DNA of 32,846 nucleotides from Fibrobacter sp. Lineage in GTDB: Bacteria > Fibrobacterota > Fibrobacteria > Fibrobacterales > Fibrobacteraceae. Position 1 is the stretch's first letter; each line of letters opens with the position of its first letter. The notes below the pieces were generated by a model. The model saw nothing but the letters and a program-made list of their open reading frames with translations. It had not been told where the DNA came from and did not search any database. Of the stretch, positions 21,376 through 30,384 are shown piece after piece. The stretch spans positions 1 to 32,846 of the forward strand of contig JAFWRL010000273.1 of the NCBI GenBank assembly GCA_017520105.1, read 5' to 3'. Made by a program: the position numbers and the translations under genes.

Positions 21376-22884
21376 AGGTATATTGTTGATTTTTTCAAAA
21401 ATTGGAGCGATGCTCTGGTCCAGAATTTCTGAAATCCAGCCGGGGCAAACACCGATAAACAACAAGCAGGCGACGAGAACGACAATGACGAGTTTTTCGC
21501 GGAAGCATCCATCGGTGAGACCTTCGTATTTCTGCGGGAGCGGACCGTGAAGCATGCGGTTCGCGGTTTGCAGAATATAGACGGCGGTTGTCGTGATGGA
21601 AAGAATCGCAAGAATCGTGACGATTCGGGTGAGTGTGGAATCTTGCTGGAATGCTCCGATGAAAATCGTGCTTTCGGCGATAAATCCGCTAAAGCCCGGG
21701 AGCCCAAGACCAGCAAAACCGGCAAGCACAAAGCCTACGCCAAGGAAGGGCATCTTGCGCATGATGCCGCCCATTTCCGTGATGTCGCGGGTGTGCGTGC
21801 GTTCGTAAATCATGCCGATGGTGGCGAAGAAGAGTCCTGTCAAGAATCCGTGAGAAATCATCTGGAGGCTAGCACCGCGAAGTCCAATTGGCGTCATGGC
21901 GGCAAGGCCTAAGAAGATGAGGCCCAAGTGGCTGATGGAACTGTAAGCGGTAATGTACTTGAGGTCCTTGTGGCGGATGGCAATGAACGGGCCTAGCACC
22001 ACGTTGAAAATCAAGAGCGCCACAACGTAGGGAAGCCAAATCTTTGCGGCTTCGGGCATGAGGAACATGGCGACGCGCAAACATCCGTAAGCGCCCATTT
22101 TCATCATTACGCCGGCGGCGAGCATCGAAACTGCGGTCGGTGCAGCAGAGTGACCGTCCGGGCTCCAGAAGTGGAACGGGAAAAGCGAACTCGAAACGGC
22201 GAATCCCATGAACATGAGCGGGAATGCCCACATCTGGAAATCCATCGGGAGCGTTGTCTTGGCGATTTCAAGGATATTCCAGCTTGTTGCGCCACTTTCA
22301 AAGAAGAGTCCGAAGAGCGTTGCGAGAATCATCGAGGAACCGAATGCGAGGGTCAACGTGAGCTTTTTACCGCCGTAGTCGCGCTTGCCGCTGCCGTAGC
22401 ATGCAATCATGAGGTACATGCAGAGTGCTTCCATTTCGTAGAACACGAAGAAGAGCACCAAGTCAAAGCTCATATAGACGCCATAGACGCTAGTCGCGAG
22501 GAGCTGAATCAACGCAAAGAAAATCTTCTGATTCCCTTTGATCTTGAGGCTTACAAGCACGCCTGCCCAAACGATGAACGCCGTGAGCGCAAGCAACAGC
22601 ATGTTGAGACCGTCAGCGCCGACAATGTAGTGCGCATTGAACATTGAAAGCCACGGAATGTCCGTGAAGAAACGTAATACAAACGGTGCTGTTATCGTAT
22701 CTGCCGGAGTCCCCGAAAGAGCATAGACGGCATAGGTCAGGTAGCATACGATTGCAAGTACAATCGTTGCCGATGTCACATGTATTGCCCGTAATGTCTT
22801 TTCGTATTTTACCGGAATCAAGACGCAGGCAAGAACGGTTAAAAGGGGAATGACCCAAATCAAGTTAAAAAGTATTGTATTCAT
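21373..22884 (-). CDS. nuoM: NADH-quinone oxidoreductase subunit M
   Basis: The 503-residue antiporter-like subunit has FFVFYEMEALCMYLMIA with the conserved Glu, FPFHFWSPDGHSAAPTAVSMLAAGVMMKMGAYG with the conserved Lys, and the ITAYSSISHLGLIFLG helix. The order and length fit NuoM rather than NuoL or NuoN. It is the second membrane-arm proton channel. It lies 9 nt downstream of nuoL. Its last codons and stop overlap the end of a dispersed palindrome, suggesting that the repeat inserted right at the gene end or supplied its stop. Confidence 0.95.
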   Translation of the reverse strand: MNTILFNLIWVIPLLTVLACVLIPVKYEKTLRAIHVTSATIVLAIVCYLTYAVYALSGTPADTITAPFVLRFFTDIPWLSMFNAHYIVGADGLNMLLLALTAFIVWAGVLVSLKIKGNQKIFFALIQLLATSVYGVYMSFDLVLFFVFYEMEALCMYLMIACYGSGKRDYGGKKLTLTLAFGSSMILATLFGLFFESGATSWNILEIAKTTLPMDFQMWAFPLMFMGFAVSSSLFPFHFWSPDGHSAAPTAVSMLAAGVMMKMGAYGCLRVAMFLMPEAAKIWLPYVVALLIFNVVLGPFIAIRHKDLKYITAYSSISHLGLIFLGLAAMTPIGLRGASLQMISHGFLTGLFFATIGMIYERTHTRDITEMGGIMRKMPFLGVGFVLAGFAGLGLPGFSGFIAESTIFIGAFQQDSTLTRIVTILAILSITTTAVYILQTANRMLHGPLPQKYEGLTDGCFREKLVIVVLVACLLFIGVCPGWISEILDQSIAPIFEKINNIP

Positions 22885-22893
22885 GGGTAACGC

Positions 22894-24846
22894 CTACAGG
22901 GGAAGTTGGCCGAAGAATCGCCAAAGGAGAACGCCTACAATCAAAGTGCCCAAGTAGAACGGCAAGTAGCCCGCTTGTGCCAAGCGTACCAAGTCGCCGA
23001 GTTTATGGACAAACCATACCGTAAATGCAAGCAGACCTTCAATCACGTAATCGTTGAATGCGCGCGCTGCACGTGCGATTCCGCCAAAAATGAATTGACG
23101 GACGACGGCATAGTACATTTCGTCGAAGTAGAATTTGTGATAAACGACTTTGTAGATACCGCTGCGGTTCGTCTCGTCGAGGGCGCGTTGGACTTTTGCC
23201 CACGGGCTTGCATAAAGCAACCAGGCAATTACGAGAGCCATAACGGCAATGCCAACGGCGACGAACGGAATCCATTCGGCGTGTTCAAGTTTCAACAATT
23301 GCGGAACATTTAACTGGCCCGGTACAAAGAATTCTTCGAAAATTCCCTTGCCGAGAACACCGCTCAAAAGCGCCGGAATTGCAAGGATTACAATCGGGAG
23401 AGTCATCGCGAAATCTTCGTGAACATGACCTGCCTTGACTCCTTCGTGACGCGGTTCCCCGTGGAAAGCGAGGAAGAACAGGCGGAACATGTAGAACGTC
23501 GTGAGACCGCTTGTGAGGAGTGCGAGACCGAATACTACGAAATGATGACCTTGGAATGCCGCGAGGATGATTTCGTCTTTGGAGAAGAATCCAGAGAACG
23601 GTGGGATGCCCGAAATGGCGAGAATCGAGATGAGCGCGCAGGCGTAGGTGAGCTTCATCTTTTTGCCGAGACCGCCCATGGCGTCGAGGTCGTTCGTATG
23701 AACTTGATGGATTAAACTACCGGCGATGAGGAACAAACTGCATTTGAAGAACGCGTGCGTAAAGATGTGGAACGTCGAGGCCGTCCAACCGGTGACCGCA
23801 ACGACTTGGCCAATCTTGCATGCGCCGAGTGCAAACATCATGTAACCCAACTGCGAAAGCGTCGAGTAGGCGAGAATGCGCTTGATATCTTTTTGTGTGC
23901 AAGCGATGACTGCCGCAAATACCATCGTGAATGCGCCGACCCACATGATGAGCGTGAGTGCGTTATCGCAAATGGCAAAGAACGGGAAGAGGCGTGCAAC
24001 CAAGTAAACACCTGCGACCACCATTGTTGCGCTGTGGATGATGGAACTGACTGGCGTCGGACCTTCCATCGCGTTCGGAAGCCATATATGCATCGGGAAC
24101 ATGGCGGATTTGCCCCAGCCGCCAGTGAAAATCAGAATGGAACCGAGAACGAGTGCTTCGGACTTCGGGATTGTGACGAGACCGAGGTTGATGAACTGCT
24201 TTTGGAAATCCACCAAACTAAGCGAATTGATTGTCGAGAAATCGAAACTTCCGACAACGTAGCTTACAAGTACTATGCCGAGCAAGAAGAAACTATCCGC
24301 AAAGCGGGTGAGGATGAACGCTTGCTTGGAGGCGCTTACGGCGCTTGGCTTATGATACCAGAAACCGATGAGCAAGTAACTTGAAACGCCCACGAGTTCC
24401 CAGAAGATGAACATCTGGAAAAGGTTTGTGGCAACGACGAGGCCGAGCATGCTAAAGCTGAATAGCGACAAGAGCGCAAAGAAACGCCCGGCGGCGCGGT
24501 CTTCACGCATGTAGCCAATGCTGTAGATGTTCACCATAAAGCTGATGAACGTGACGACCACGAGCATCATTACGGATAAGGGATCGATGAGCATCCCAAT
24601 TCTTGCAACTAGACTCCCTGCAAAAGGAATGAATGTGTGGTCGAAAAGGAAAGTCTTTAATGGTGCGAAATCATTGAAGTAGATGAATGCTAAAAATGCA
24701 GCACTTGCGGCGGCTAGTCCGTTACAGATGACTGCGAATATCGCTGCGGCCTTGGCACACTTGTTTCCAAGGAACAACCCGTTCACGACAAATGTAATGA
24801 GCGGGAGCAAAAGGATTGAATAGCCGAGAGTAATATCATTAATCAT
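22894..24846 (-). CDS. nuoL: NADH-quinone oxidoreductase subunit L
   Basis: At 650 residues this is the largest antiporter-like subunit. It shows MFIFWELVGVSSYLLIGFWYHKPSA with the conserved Glu, GKSAMFPMHIWLPNAMEGPTPVSSIIHSATMVVAGVYL, and ILAYSTLSQLGYMMFALG. The C-terminal part beyond about residue 510, with a final membrane helix, matches the lateral-helix extension that distinguishes NuoL from NuoM and NuoN. The gene overlaps the end of nuoK by 8 nt, so translation is coupled. Confidence 0.96.
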   Translation of the reverse strand: MINDITLGYSILLLPLITFVVNGLFLGNKCAKAAAIFAVICNGLAAASAAFLAFIYFNDFAPLKTFLFDHTFIPFAGSLVARIGMLIDPLSVMMLVVVTFISFMVNIYSIGYMREDRAAGRFFALLSLFSFSMLGLVVATNLFQMFIFWELVGVSSYLLIGFWYHKPSAVSASKQAFILTRFADSFFLLGIVLVSYVVGSFDFSTINSLSLVDFQKQFINLGLVTIPKSEALVLGSILIFTGGWGKSAMFPMHIWLPNAMEGPTPVSSIIHSATMVVAGVYLVARLFPFFAICDNALTLIMWVGAFTMVFAAVIACTQKDIKRILAYSTLSQLGYMMFALGACKIGQVVAVTGWTASTFHIFTHAFFKCSLFLIAGSLIHQVHTNDLDAMGGLGKKMKLTYACALISILAISGIPPFSGFFSKDEIILAAFQGHHFVVFGLALLTSGLTTFYMFRLFFLAFHGEPRHEGVKAGHVHEDFAMTLPIVILAIPALLSGVLGKGIFEEFFVPGQLNVPQLLKLEHAEWIPFVAVGIAVMALVIAWLLYASPWAKVQRALDETNRSGIYKVVYHKFYFDEMYYAVVRQFIFGGIARAARAFNDYVIEGLLAFTVWFVHKLGDLVRLAQAGYLPFYLGTLIVGVLLWRFFGQLPL

Positions 24847-25144
24847 GGAGATCCCTCAACTGGTCAACGTCAAGACTCTTGTGCCTGCGATACATGGTTA
24901 CGATAATCGCAAGGGCTATAGCCATTTCGCAAGCCGTCACGGCAATAACAAAGATACTGAACAGAGCGCCTGCAGTCGCATCGTGTGCGGTGAAGTAGGC
25001 AAAACTGATAAAGTTGATGTTTGCTGCATTCAGCATGAGCTCAATGGAAATGAGCATGCCGATGAGGTGGCGGCGGCGCATCAGGCCCCAGACGCCAATC
25101 CCGAACAGCAAAAAGGCGAGAATCAAACAGTTCAAGAGGTTCAT
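24839..25144 (-). CDS. nuoK: NADH-quinone oxidoreductase subunit K
   Basis: The 101-residue protein has three membrane helices and is MrpC-like. The two buried glutamates needed for coupling are present: Glu35 in ISIELMLNAANINF and Glu72 in VTACEMAIALAI. The length is exactly typical. It overlaps nuoJ by 4 nt at the start and nuoL by 8 nt at the end. Confidence 0.96.
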   Translation of the reverse strand: MNLLNCLILAFLLFGIGVWGLMRRRHLIGMLISIELMLNAANINFISFAYFTAHDATAGALFSIFVIAVTACEMAIALAIIVTMYRRHKSLDVDQLRDLHD

Positions 25145-25713
25145 TTGCTTGCCTCCTCTTCGGTATCTTCTTTACTGCGGCGTGCGACTGTGATGGCGCA
25201 AATGAGCGTCATCAAAAGGAGAATGCTCACGACTTCGAACGGAATGACGAATCCGTTTTGGTCGTATCCCAGCAGACGCAATGCAAAATTCTGGAGAGAT
25301 GAATAATCGGCAGGCGAGTTGACGATGCCATTTGCAATGTCCGGTGTTGGCAAAATGCACTTGACCATCACGAATACGAATGTTATCGAAAGGGCGAAAG
25401 CCGTGAAAATTCTCGGCATCTTTGTGGTGAATGCATCTTCGCCGAGGTGGCTTGTGAGTAGAATTGTAAATACCACGAAAATCACGACACCGCCCACATA
25501 GACCATCACCTGCGCGAGTGCAATGAATTCCGCATGCATGAGCAAGTAGAGGATTGCTGTCGTTACAAAGCTGAAAATCAAGAACACGGCGCTTTGCAGA
25601 ATATTCTTGACAGCAACGCAACAGACGGCGGTCATTAAAATCACAAACGCGACGACATAGAACGCAATGTCCATGCCTCCGGTTGGGAACGATAAAGGTA
25701 AATCCGGGAACAT
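25141..25713 (-). CDS. nuoJ: NADH-quinone oxidoreductase subunit J
   Basis: The 190-residue membrane subunit has five predicted helices. The conserved third-helix segment AEFIALAQVMVYVGGVVIFVVF, containing the pi-bulge Tyr-Val-Gly-Gly, identifies NuoJ. A charged tail (RRSKEDTEEEASK) ends the protein. It overlaps nuoI by one base and nuoK by 4 nt. Confidence 0.94.
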   Translation of the reverse strand: MFPDLPLSFPTGGMDIAFYVVAFVILMTAVCCVAVKNILQSAVFLIFSFVTTAILYLLMHAEFIALAQVMVYVGGVVIFVVFTILLTSHLGEDAFTTKMPRIFTAFALSITFVFVMVKCILPTPDIANGIVNSPADYSSLQNFALRLLGYDQNGFVIPFEVVSILLLMTLICAITVARRSKEDTEEEASK

Positions 25714-26192
25714 TAGCCCTGTCCCTCCTTTTTATTTAAAATCATTTCGAGATCGTTCGGATCTGTTGTCGCCACTTCGAAAGCGGGGCTCATCTGGATG
25801 GCTCCGAACGGGCAGGCTTCAACACAGAGACCGCATTGGGTGCAGCTCGCAAAGTGATAAACATAACGCCCAAGAACCTTTTTGCCGGCGATGTTTTTCG
25901 TGGCAAGGACGTTGATGGAGGCGTTCGGGCAGGCGCGTTCGCACATACCGCAGGCGGTGCAGTGGTTGTTGCCGTCTGCATCTTCAATCATTTCGAGGCG
26001 ACCGCGGTAACGCTCGTGCATTTTGAGCGTCTTCCTGTTTTCTGGGTACTGTTCCGTGACAATGCGCTTGGGATTGAAAAAATACTTTAGCGAAACAGAA
26101 AGCCCGCACATAAGGCTCCACGGACCCGTAATACAGCGCTTCAAGTAACGTTTGATGTATTGTAATGTTGAAATATTTTTATCCATAATCAT
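25713..26192 (-). CDS. nuoI: NADH-quinone oxidoreductase subunit I
   Basis: The 159-residue ferredoxin-like subunit binds two [4Fe-4S] clusters (N6a, N6b) on the route to quinone. The first set of ligands is Cys78, Cys81, Cys84 and Cys88 (CTACGMCERACP). The second is Cys117, Cys120, Cys123 and Cys127 (CTQCGLCVEACP). An amphipathic N-terminal region (GPWSLMCGLSVSLKYFF) precedes them, as usual. Upstream is a 122-nt gap holding a two-arm palindrome, the longest break inside the operon. Confidence 0.96.
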   Translation of the reverse strand: MIMDKNISTLQYIKRYLKRCITGPWSLMCGLSVSLKYFFNPKRIVTEQYPENRKTLKMHERYRGRLEMIEDADGNNHCTACGMCERACPNASINVLATKNIAGKKVLGRYVYHFASCTQCGLCVEACPFGAIQMSPAFEVATTDPNDLEMILNKKEGQG

Positions 26193-26207
26193 TAGCCATT
26201 TGAACTC

Positions 26208-26280
26208 GTCATCCTGAGCATCGCGAAGGATCCAGTGAAATTTTTGCTCTGGATGCTTCGTTCTTTGAACTCAGCATGAC
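26208..26280. repeat. Two-arm GGATCCAGT palindrome inside the nuo operon
   Basis: The left arm is GTC, ATCCT, GA, GC-ATC-GC, GA, AGGAT, CCAGTG. The right arm, read on the minus strand, is GTC, ATGCT, GA, GTTC-AAA-GAAC, GA, AGCAT, CCAG. The right arm is identical to that of the copy at 30288-30360 over 32 nt. It lies between nuoH and nuoI. Confidence 0.8.
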
Positions 26281-26314
26281 AATTCCTAAATCCGAATTCC
26301 TAATTCCGAATTAC

Positions 26315-27436
26315 CTACCCCCCGATTGCAATCCACGCTGCTCCAGCAACGAGTAGTACAAGGTTCACCGGTAATAAGAATTTCCATTCAAAGTCCATGA
26401 GCTGATCGACACGCGGGCGCACGAACGTCCAGCGGACCATCATGTAGCACCAAACCATAAAGTAAATCTTCGCGAAAAACCATACGATACCAGGCACCAT
26501 CTTCAGCACGTTATCTACAGCGTCTATGCCAATGCACGGCGGGAAGAATCCACCGAGGAAGCATGTGGTCGCAAGAGCAGAGTTCGTGATGAGGGCGATG
26601 TATTCGGCGAGGTAGAACATGGCAAACGGAGTGCCGTTGTATTCCGTGTGGTAACCGCCTGTAAGTTCCTGTTCCGCTTCAGCGATGTCGAAGGGAGCGC
26701 GGTTCATTTCGGCAGTACTGGAAATAAAGAAGAGGATGAACGCAATGAATCCGAGAACCGGAATCTTGAAAATCCACCAGTCAAAAATGGTACCTTCCTG
26801 GCCCATCGTAATGCTCATGAGATTCGTAGAACCTGAAATCATCACGACGAACAGGAGAATCATTGCAAACGAAATTTCGTAGCTGATCATCTGGGCGCCA
26901 CTGCGGAGGGCTCCGAGCAAGGAATACTTGTTGTTGCTGCTCCAGCCGCCAAGCAAAATGCCGAGCACGCCAAAGCCGTTCACCGCGATGATGAGCGGAA
27001 TGCCCATCGAAACGTCGGCCACGACGAGATTCTTGTCGAACGGAATCAACGCACAGACGATGAATGGCGCTATCAAAACGATAAGCGGAGCCAAGTAGAA
27101 CATGAGCTTGTCTGCGCCACTTGGAGCATAGACTTCCTTGAAGAGCATCTTGATCACGTCTGCAATGGTCTGGATGGTGCCATGCCAACCGAGGCGCATC
27201 GGACCGAGTCTGCATTGTACATGCGCACAGACTTTGCGTTCCATGTAAATGAGAATCGGGGCCGAACCGATGTTCACGATACAGACGGCGATAATGCAAA
27301 TCACGGCGTTGATGAGGAAGGCGATTATGCTGTTGAGCGTGTCGGACTGGATGCTTGCGGGCAGGTATTCTGCAATGCGCGGAACCAAGTCTCGAACAAA
27401 GTCGCCTATAGGGTGTGTTACTGAAGGTACAAACAT
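26315..27436 (-). CDS. nuoH: NADH-quinone oxidoreductase subunit H
   Basis: This 373-residue subunit forms much of the quinone chamber and the entry to the proton path. Family motifs are YMERKVCAHVQCRLGPMRLGWHG-like text near the start, IADVIKMLFKE, and MNRAPFDIAEAEQELTGGYHTEYNG, where the acidic cluster after DIAEAE matches the conserved loop 1. The extra N-terminal stretch of about 40 residues before the first helix is slightly longer than in many homologues. It is 3 nt downstream of nuoD. Confidence 0.95.
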   Translation of the reverse strand: MFVPSVTHPIGDFVRDLVPRIAEYLPASIQSDTLNSIIAFLINAVICIIAVCIVNIGSAPILIYMERKVCAHVQCRLGPMRLGWHGTIQTIADVIKMLFKEVYAPSGADKLMFYLAPLIVLIAPFIVCALIPFDKNLVVADVSMGIPLIIAVNGFGVLGILLGGWSSNNKYSLLGALRSGAQMISYEISFAMILLFVVMISGSTNLMSITMGQEGTIFDWWIFKIPVLGFIAFILFFISSTAEMNRAPFDIAEAEQELTGGYHTEYNGTPFAMFYLAEYIALITNSALATTCFLGGFFPPCIGIDAVDNVLKMVPGIVWFFAKIYFMVWCYMMVRWTFVRPRVDQLMDFEWKFLLPVNLVLLVAGAAWIAIGG

Positions 27437-27439
27437 AAA

Positions 27440-28579
27440 CTACCTGTCAATTTCCGGGATCACGGGGTCAAGAGTTGCCATGATGGTCACGAGGTCCGAA
27501 ATCTTGTGGCCTTGAACCATCTTGTTGAGTGCGGCAATATGCGGAAAGCTCGGGCCGCGTGTATGGATGCGGTACGGCTTTTCACCGGTCGTTGCGGCAA
27601 CCACGTACGTGGCGTAAAGTCCCTTGGCGGTTTCGATTTCGCTGTAGTAGCGGCCCACGGGGAGTCGCACCGGCTTTTCCTTGCTGCGCCACGGCCCTTC
27701 GGTTGGGAACTTATCGACGCATTGGCGCAGAATCTTGAGCGATTGATGAATTTCTGCAATGCGGATCTGGTAGCGGTCGTAGCAGTCGCCGTTGTGGAAT
27801 ACGGGAACATCAAAGTCGAACTGGTCGTAAATGCTGTACGGATTTGTTCGGCGAACGTCGAAGTTAACGCCGCTAGCGCGGAGCACTGGCCCCGAGCAAC
27901 CGTAAGCGATGGCGTCTTCCTTGGTGAGAACGCCGATGCCGATGCTACGTTCCAGCACGATGATGTTTTTCGAAAGGAATCTCTCGTAGTCCTTCATCGT
28001 GTCTTCCATGTGGTCGAGGAACGCCTTTACTCGCGGGATAAACGTATCCGGCACATCGTAACGGCTTCCGCCCGGTCTAAAGAAGTTTGTCGTGAGGCGG
28101 GAACCTGTGACTTCTTCGAGGATGTCGTGAACCATTTCACGTTCCTTGAAGCCGAACAGCAAACATGTCTGTCCGCCAAGGTCGCCGCCGAAGCAACCGT
28201 AGAACACCAAGTGCGAAGCGATGCGTCCTAGTTCCTGGAGCATCACGCGGATGAATTCGCCGCGGAGCGGAACGCCCACGTTCATGCCTTTTTCAAGAGC
28301 GATGACGACGCCCAAGTTGTTTTGTATTGCGGTCAAATAGTCTTGACGGTCCGACATGGCGATGTACTGCAGGTAGCTCATTGATTCCGCTTGCTTTTCC
28401 ATACCGCGGTGGATATAGCCAAAGTGCGGGACAAGTTCTACGATGGTTTCGCCGTCCATGCGGAGCGTGAGGCGGAGCGCACCGTGCGTACTCGGGTGCT
28501 GCGGCCCCATGTTGATAAAAAATTCTTCGGTATTCGATTTGCGTTCGAGGCGAAAGCCCGGAGGTAACTGATGACTCAT
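27440..28579 (-). CDS. nuoD: NADH-quinone oxidoreductase subunit D
   Basis: The 379-residue 49-kDa-type subunit is related to the large subunit of NiFe hydrogenases and lacks the metal-binding Cys. GPQHPSTHG at 25-33 and Asp80-Tyr81 in SDRQDYL provide the conserved His and Tyr of the quinone site, followed by [21 protein letters not shown]. The C-terminus has [37 protein letters not shown], as expected. It is not fused to NuoC. Its ATG overlaps the end of the nuoBC gene by 4 nt. Confidence 0.96.
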   Translation of the reverse strand: MSHQLPPGFRLERKSNTEEFFINMGPQHPSTHGALRLTLRMDGETIVELVPHFGYIHRGMEKQAESMSYLQYIAMSDRQDYLTAIQNNLGVVIALEKGMNVGVPLRGEFIRVMLQELGRIASHLVFYGCFGGDLGGQTCLLFGFKEREMVHDILEEVTGSRLTTNFFRPGGSRYDVPDTFIPRVKAFLDHMEDTMKDYERFLSKNIIVLERSIGIGVLTKEDAIAYGCSGPVLRASGVNFDVRRTNPYSIYDQFDFDVPVFHNGDCYDRYQIRIAEIHQSLKILRQCVDKFPTEGPWRSKEKPVRLPVGRYYSEIETAKGLYATYVVAATTGEKPYRIHTRGPSFPHIAALNKMVQGHKISDLVTIMATLDPVIPEIDR

Positions 28580-29835
28580 ATCGGCCTCCTGATCATTTCC
28601 GGGTGAGTAAAGTCTTTACGGAGCGGGTAACCCACGAAGTCCTTGTCGAGGAATATGCGGCGCTGGTCGGGGTGTCCTTCAAAGTTGATGCCGAACATGT
28701 CATAGACCTCGCGTTCCTTGATTTCTGCACCGGGATAGAGGTGCGTGATTGTCGGAACACTAGCGAGGAGCGATGTCGGACGTTTCTCTTCTTCAATCGA
28801 GAAGTCTTTCTTTAATTGCACGCAAAGGAAGATCTTGTGTCCTTTTTCGAGGCTCCTAAGCATGGTGACCATGTCAAAGTGATCGTCGTAGTCAATGGCG
28901 GTTACGTCAATCAGGTAATCCATCTTGAATTCAGGATCGTTCTTGACAAATTCAGTAACGTTCAGATAGTCTTCTTTTTCGAGCATGACTTCCAGCGGGC
29001 GGTCTGCGGGCATTTGCGCGACAATGTCTTCAGGTTCTTCGTCACCGCGGGTGTGCACGGTCACGTTCGGGAACTTGGCGCGGAGCTTTGCAAAAAGTTC
29101 TTGCTGCGTCAGGCCTAAGCGCTTGAACGGAACGCGTTCGACTTCTGGGAAATCGGGCTTCTTGACACGGATAGGCTTGAAAGTGCTCTTGTAGTCCGGA
29201 TGTTCTTCCTTGAACTTCGCACGGGCTTCGGCCATCTGTTCGTCTTTCATTTCTTCGAGGGCCGCCCAAGTCTTTGCCGCTTCGCGGTAGCGGTCCATCG
29301 TCGAAACGTCCTTGGGTTCGCCTTCATGCCAGGGGTTGCGGCATGTCTCGTGCAAAATCTTATCGCGGAGCGTCAAAAGTCCGTGGAACAAAGCTTCAGG
29401 GCGCGGCGGGCAACCGGGAACGAATACATCGACCGGGATGAGGTTCTGCGCTCCACGCACAACGGAATAGTTGTCATAGATGAACGGGCCTCCGCTAATG
29501 GTGCAGGCGCCCATGGCAATCACGTACTTCGGTCCGGGAATTTGTTCCCAAAGCATCTGGATAGCAGGTGCCATGCGGCGGGTAATCGTTCCAGCCAGAA
29601 TAAACAAATCCGCTTGTCTAGGCGACGAGCGGAACACTTCACTACCAAATCGGGCAATGTCATAGCGAGCCATGGAACTGGACATCATTTCGATGGCGCA
29701 ACAGCTTGTACCGTATGTCAGAGGCCAAATGGAGTTTGCACGTGCCCAGTTGACTACGTAGTCAATCGCATTGACAACGTATTTTCCACCGGGAATCGGG
29801 TCCAAAATTTTTGGAGCAAAATTGATTATTCCCAT
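28576..29835 (-). CDS. nuoBC: Fused NADH-quinone oxidoreductase subunits B and C
   Basis: Residues 1 to about 168 are a complete NuoB with the N2-cluster ligands Cys45-Cys46 ([10 protein letters not shown]), Cys111 (GACTISGG) and Cys141 ([10 protein letters not shown]). Residues from about 240 to 419 are NuoC, ending in the signature [20 protein letters not shown] and GYPLRKDF. Between them is a charged linker of about 70 residues (170-240, Lys/Glu-rich). One uninterrupted frame with no stop or frameshift joins them. NuoCD and NuoBCD fusions are known; a BC fusion with separate NuoD is less usual. It overlaps the end of nuoA by 10 nt and the start of nuoD by 4 nt. Confidence 0.95.
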   Translation of the reverse strand: MGIINFAPKILDPIPGGKYVVNAIDYVVNWARANSIWPLTYGTSCCAIEMMSSSMARYDIARFGSEVFRSSPRQADLFILAGTITRRMAPAIQMLWEQIPGPKYVIAMGACTISGGPFIYDNYSVVRGAQNLIPVDVFVPGCPPRPEALFHGLLTLRDKILHETCRNPWHEGEPKDVSTMDRYREAAKTWAALEEMKDEQMAEARAKFKEEHPDYKSTFKPIRVKKPDFPEVERVPFKRLGLTQQELFAKLRAKFPNVTVHTRGDEEPEDIVAQMPADRPLEVMLEKEDYLNVTEFVKNDPEFKMDYLIDVTAIDYDDHFDMVTMLRSLEKGHKIFLCVQLKKDFSIEEEKRPTSLLASVPTITHLYPGAEIKEREVYDMFGINFEGHPDQRRIFLDKDFVGYPLRKDFTHPEMIRRPI

Positions 29836-30206
29836 TTGAGAATTCCTTTTTTCCAGGCGTAAGCAAGGCCCGAAACGAGAATCGCGATAAAGATGATAAG
29901 GTCGATGATGACGATAAAGGGCGGAAGCGCCGTATGCCCGGCCATGATTTCTTTGAAGTTCATCATGACAGGGAAAAGAAACAGAGCTTCGATATCAAAC
30001 ACGAGGAAAAGCAAGGCGAACAAGTAGTAGCCCACCTTGAACTGAATTCTTGCGTTACCGATGGTTTCCATACCGCATTCGTATGGGGCCATCTTGTTCT
30101 TGGTTTTCTTGGTGCGGTAACCTAGCAATAGGCCTGTGACGGTAGCCGCCGCCGCGATAAACGCGCCCAGAAAAAGGAAGATTGAAAGTATGATGTATTC
30201 AGACAT
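29826..30206 (-). CDS. nuoA: NADH-quinone oxidoreductase subunit A
   Basis: The 126-residue subunit has three membrane helices. The diagnostic [20 protein letters not shown], followed by [20 protein letters not shown], contains the conserved Cys of the loop and the Asp-x-Glu of helix 2. It is the first gene of the operon. Instead of a Shine-Dalgarno site the ATG is preceded by tandem-repeat sequence. Confidence 0.95.
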   Translation of the reverse strand: MSEYIILSIFLFLGAFIAAAATVTGLLLGYRTKKTKNKMAPYECGMETIGNARIQFKVGYYLFALLFLVFDIEALFLFPVMMNFKEIMAGHTALPPFIVIIDLIIFIAILVSGLAYAWKKGILKWE

Positions 30207-30262
30207 TAGCAGTAAACAGTGGTTAGTGATTAGTGGTTAGTTAAAAGTCAATAGTTAATGGT
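30207..30262. repeat. Tandem AGTAAACAGTGGTTAGT-type repeats abutting the nuoA start
   Basis: Units AGTAAACAGTGGTT, AGTGATTAGTGGTT, AGTTAAAAGTCA and ATAGTTAATGG lie directly upstream of the nuoA ATG. The first unit is identical to the one before nuoN. Confidence 0.65.
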
Positions 30263-30287
30263 CTTTCGTCAATTGTTGTTTGATTTC

Positions 30288-30360
30288 GTCATCCTGAACG
30301 TAGTGAAGGATCCAGTGATTTTCCTTAACTGGATGCTTCGTTCTTTGAACTCAGCATGAC
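30288..30360. repeat. Two-arm GGATCCAGT palindrome upstream of nuoA
   Basis: The left arm is GTC, ATCCT, GA, AC-GTA-GT, GA, AGGAT, CCAGTG, and the right arm equals that at 26208-26280. The AC/GT pair replaces the GC/GC pair of that copy, a compensatory change. Confidence 0.8.
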
Positions 30361-30384
30361 GTTTTTTCATCTTTCGTCTCTCGT

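Noticed and set aside
19820..24384. Long plus-strand open frames opposite the nuo genes (for example 19820-20698, 22150-22647, 23755-24384)
   Set aside because: They are shadows of biased codon use in nuoN, nuoM and nuoL; their products are highly charged, with no motifs, no promoters and no ribosome sites.
19868..24846. Mrp-type Na+/H+ antiporter operon
   Set aside because: nuoL, M and N are similar to Mrp subunits, but the operon also carries Fe-S and hydrogenase-like subunits A, B, C, D, H and I, so it is complex I.
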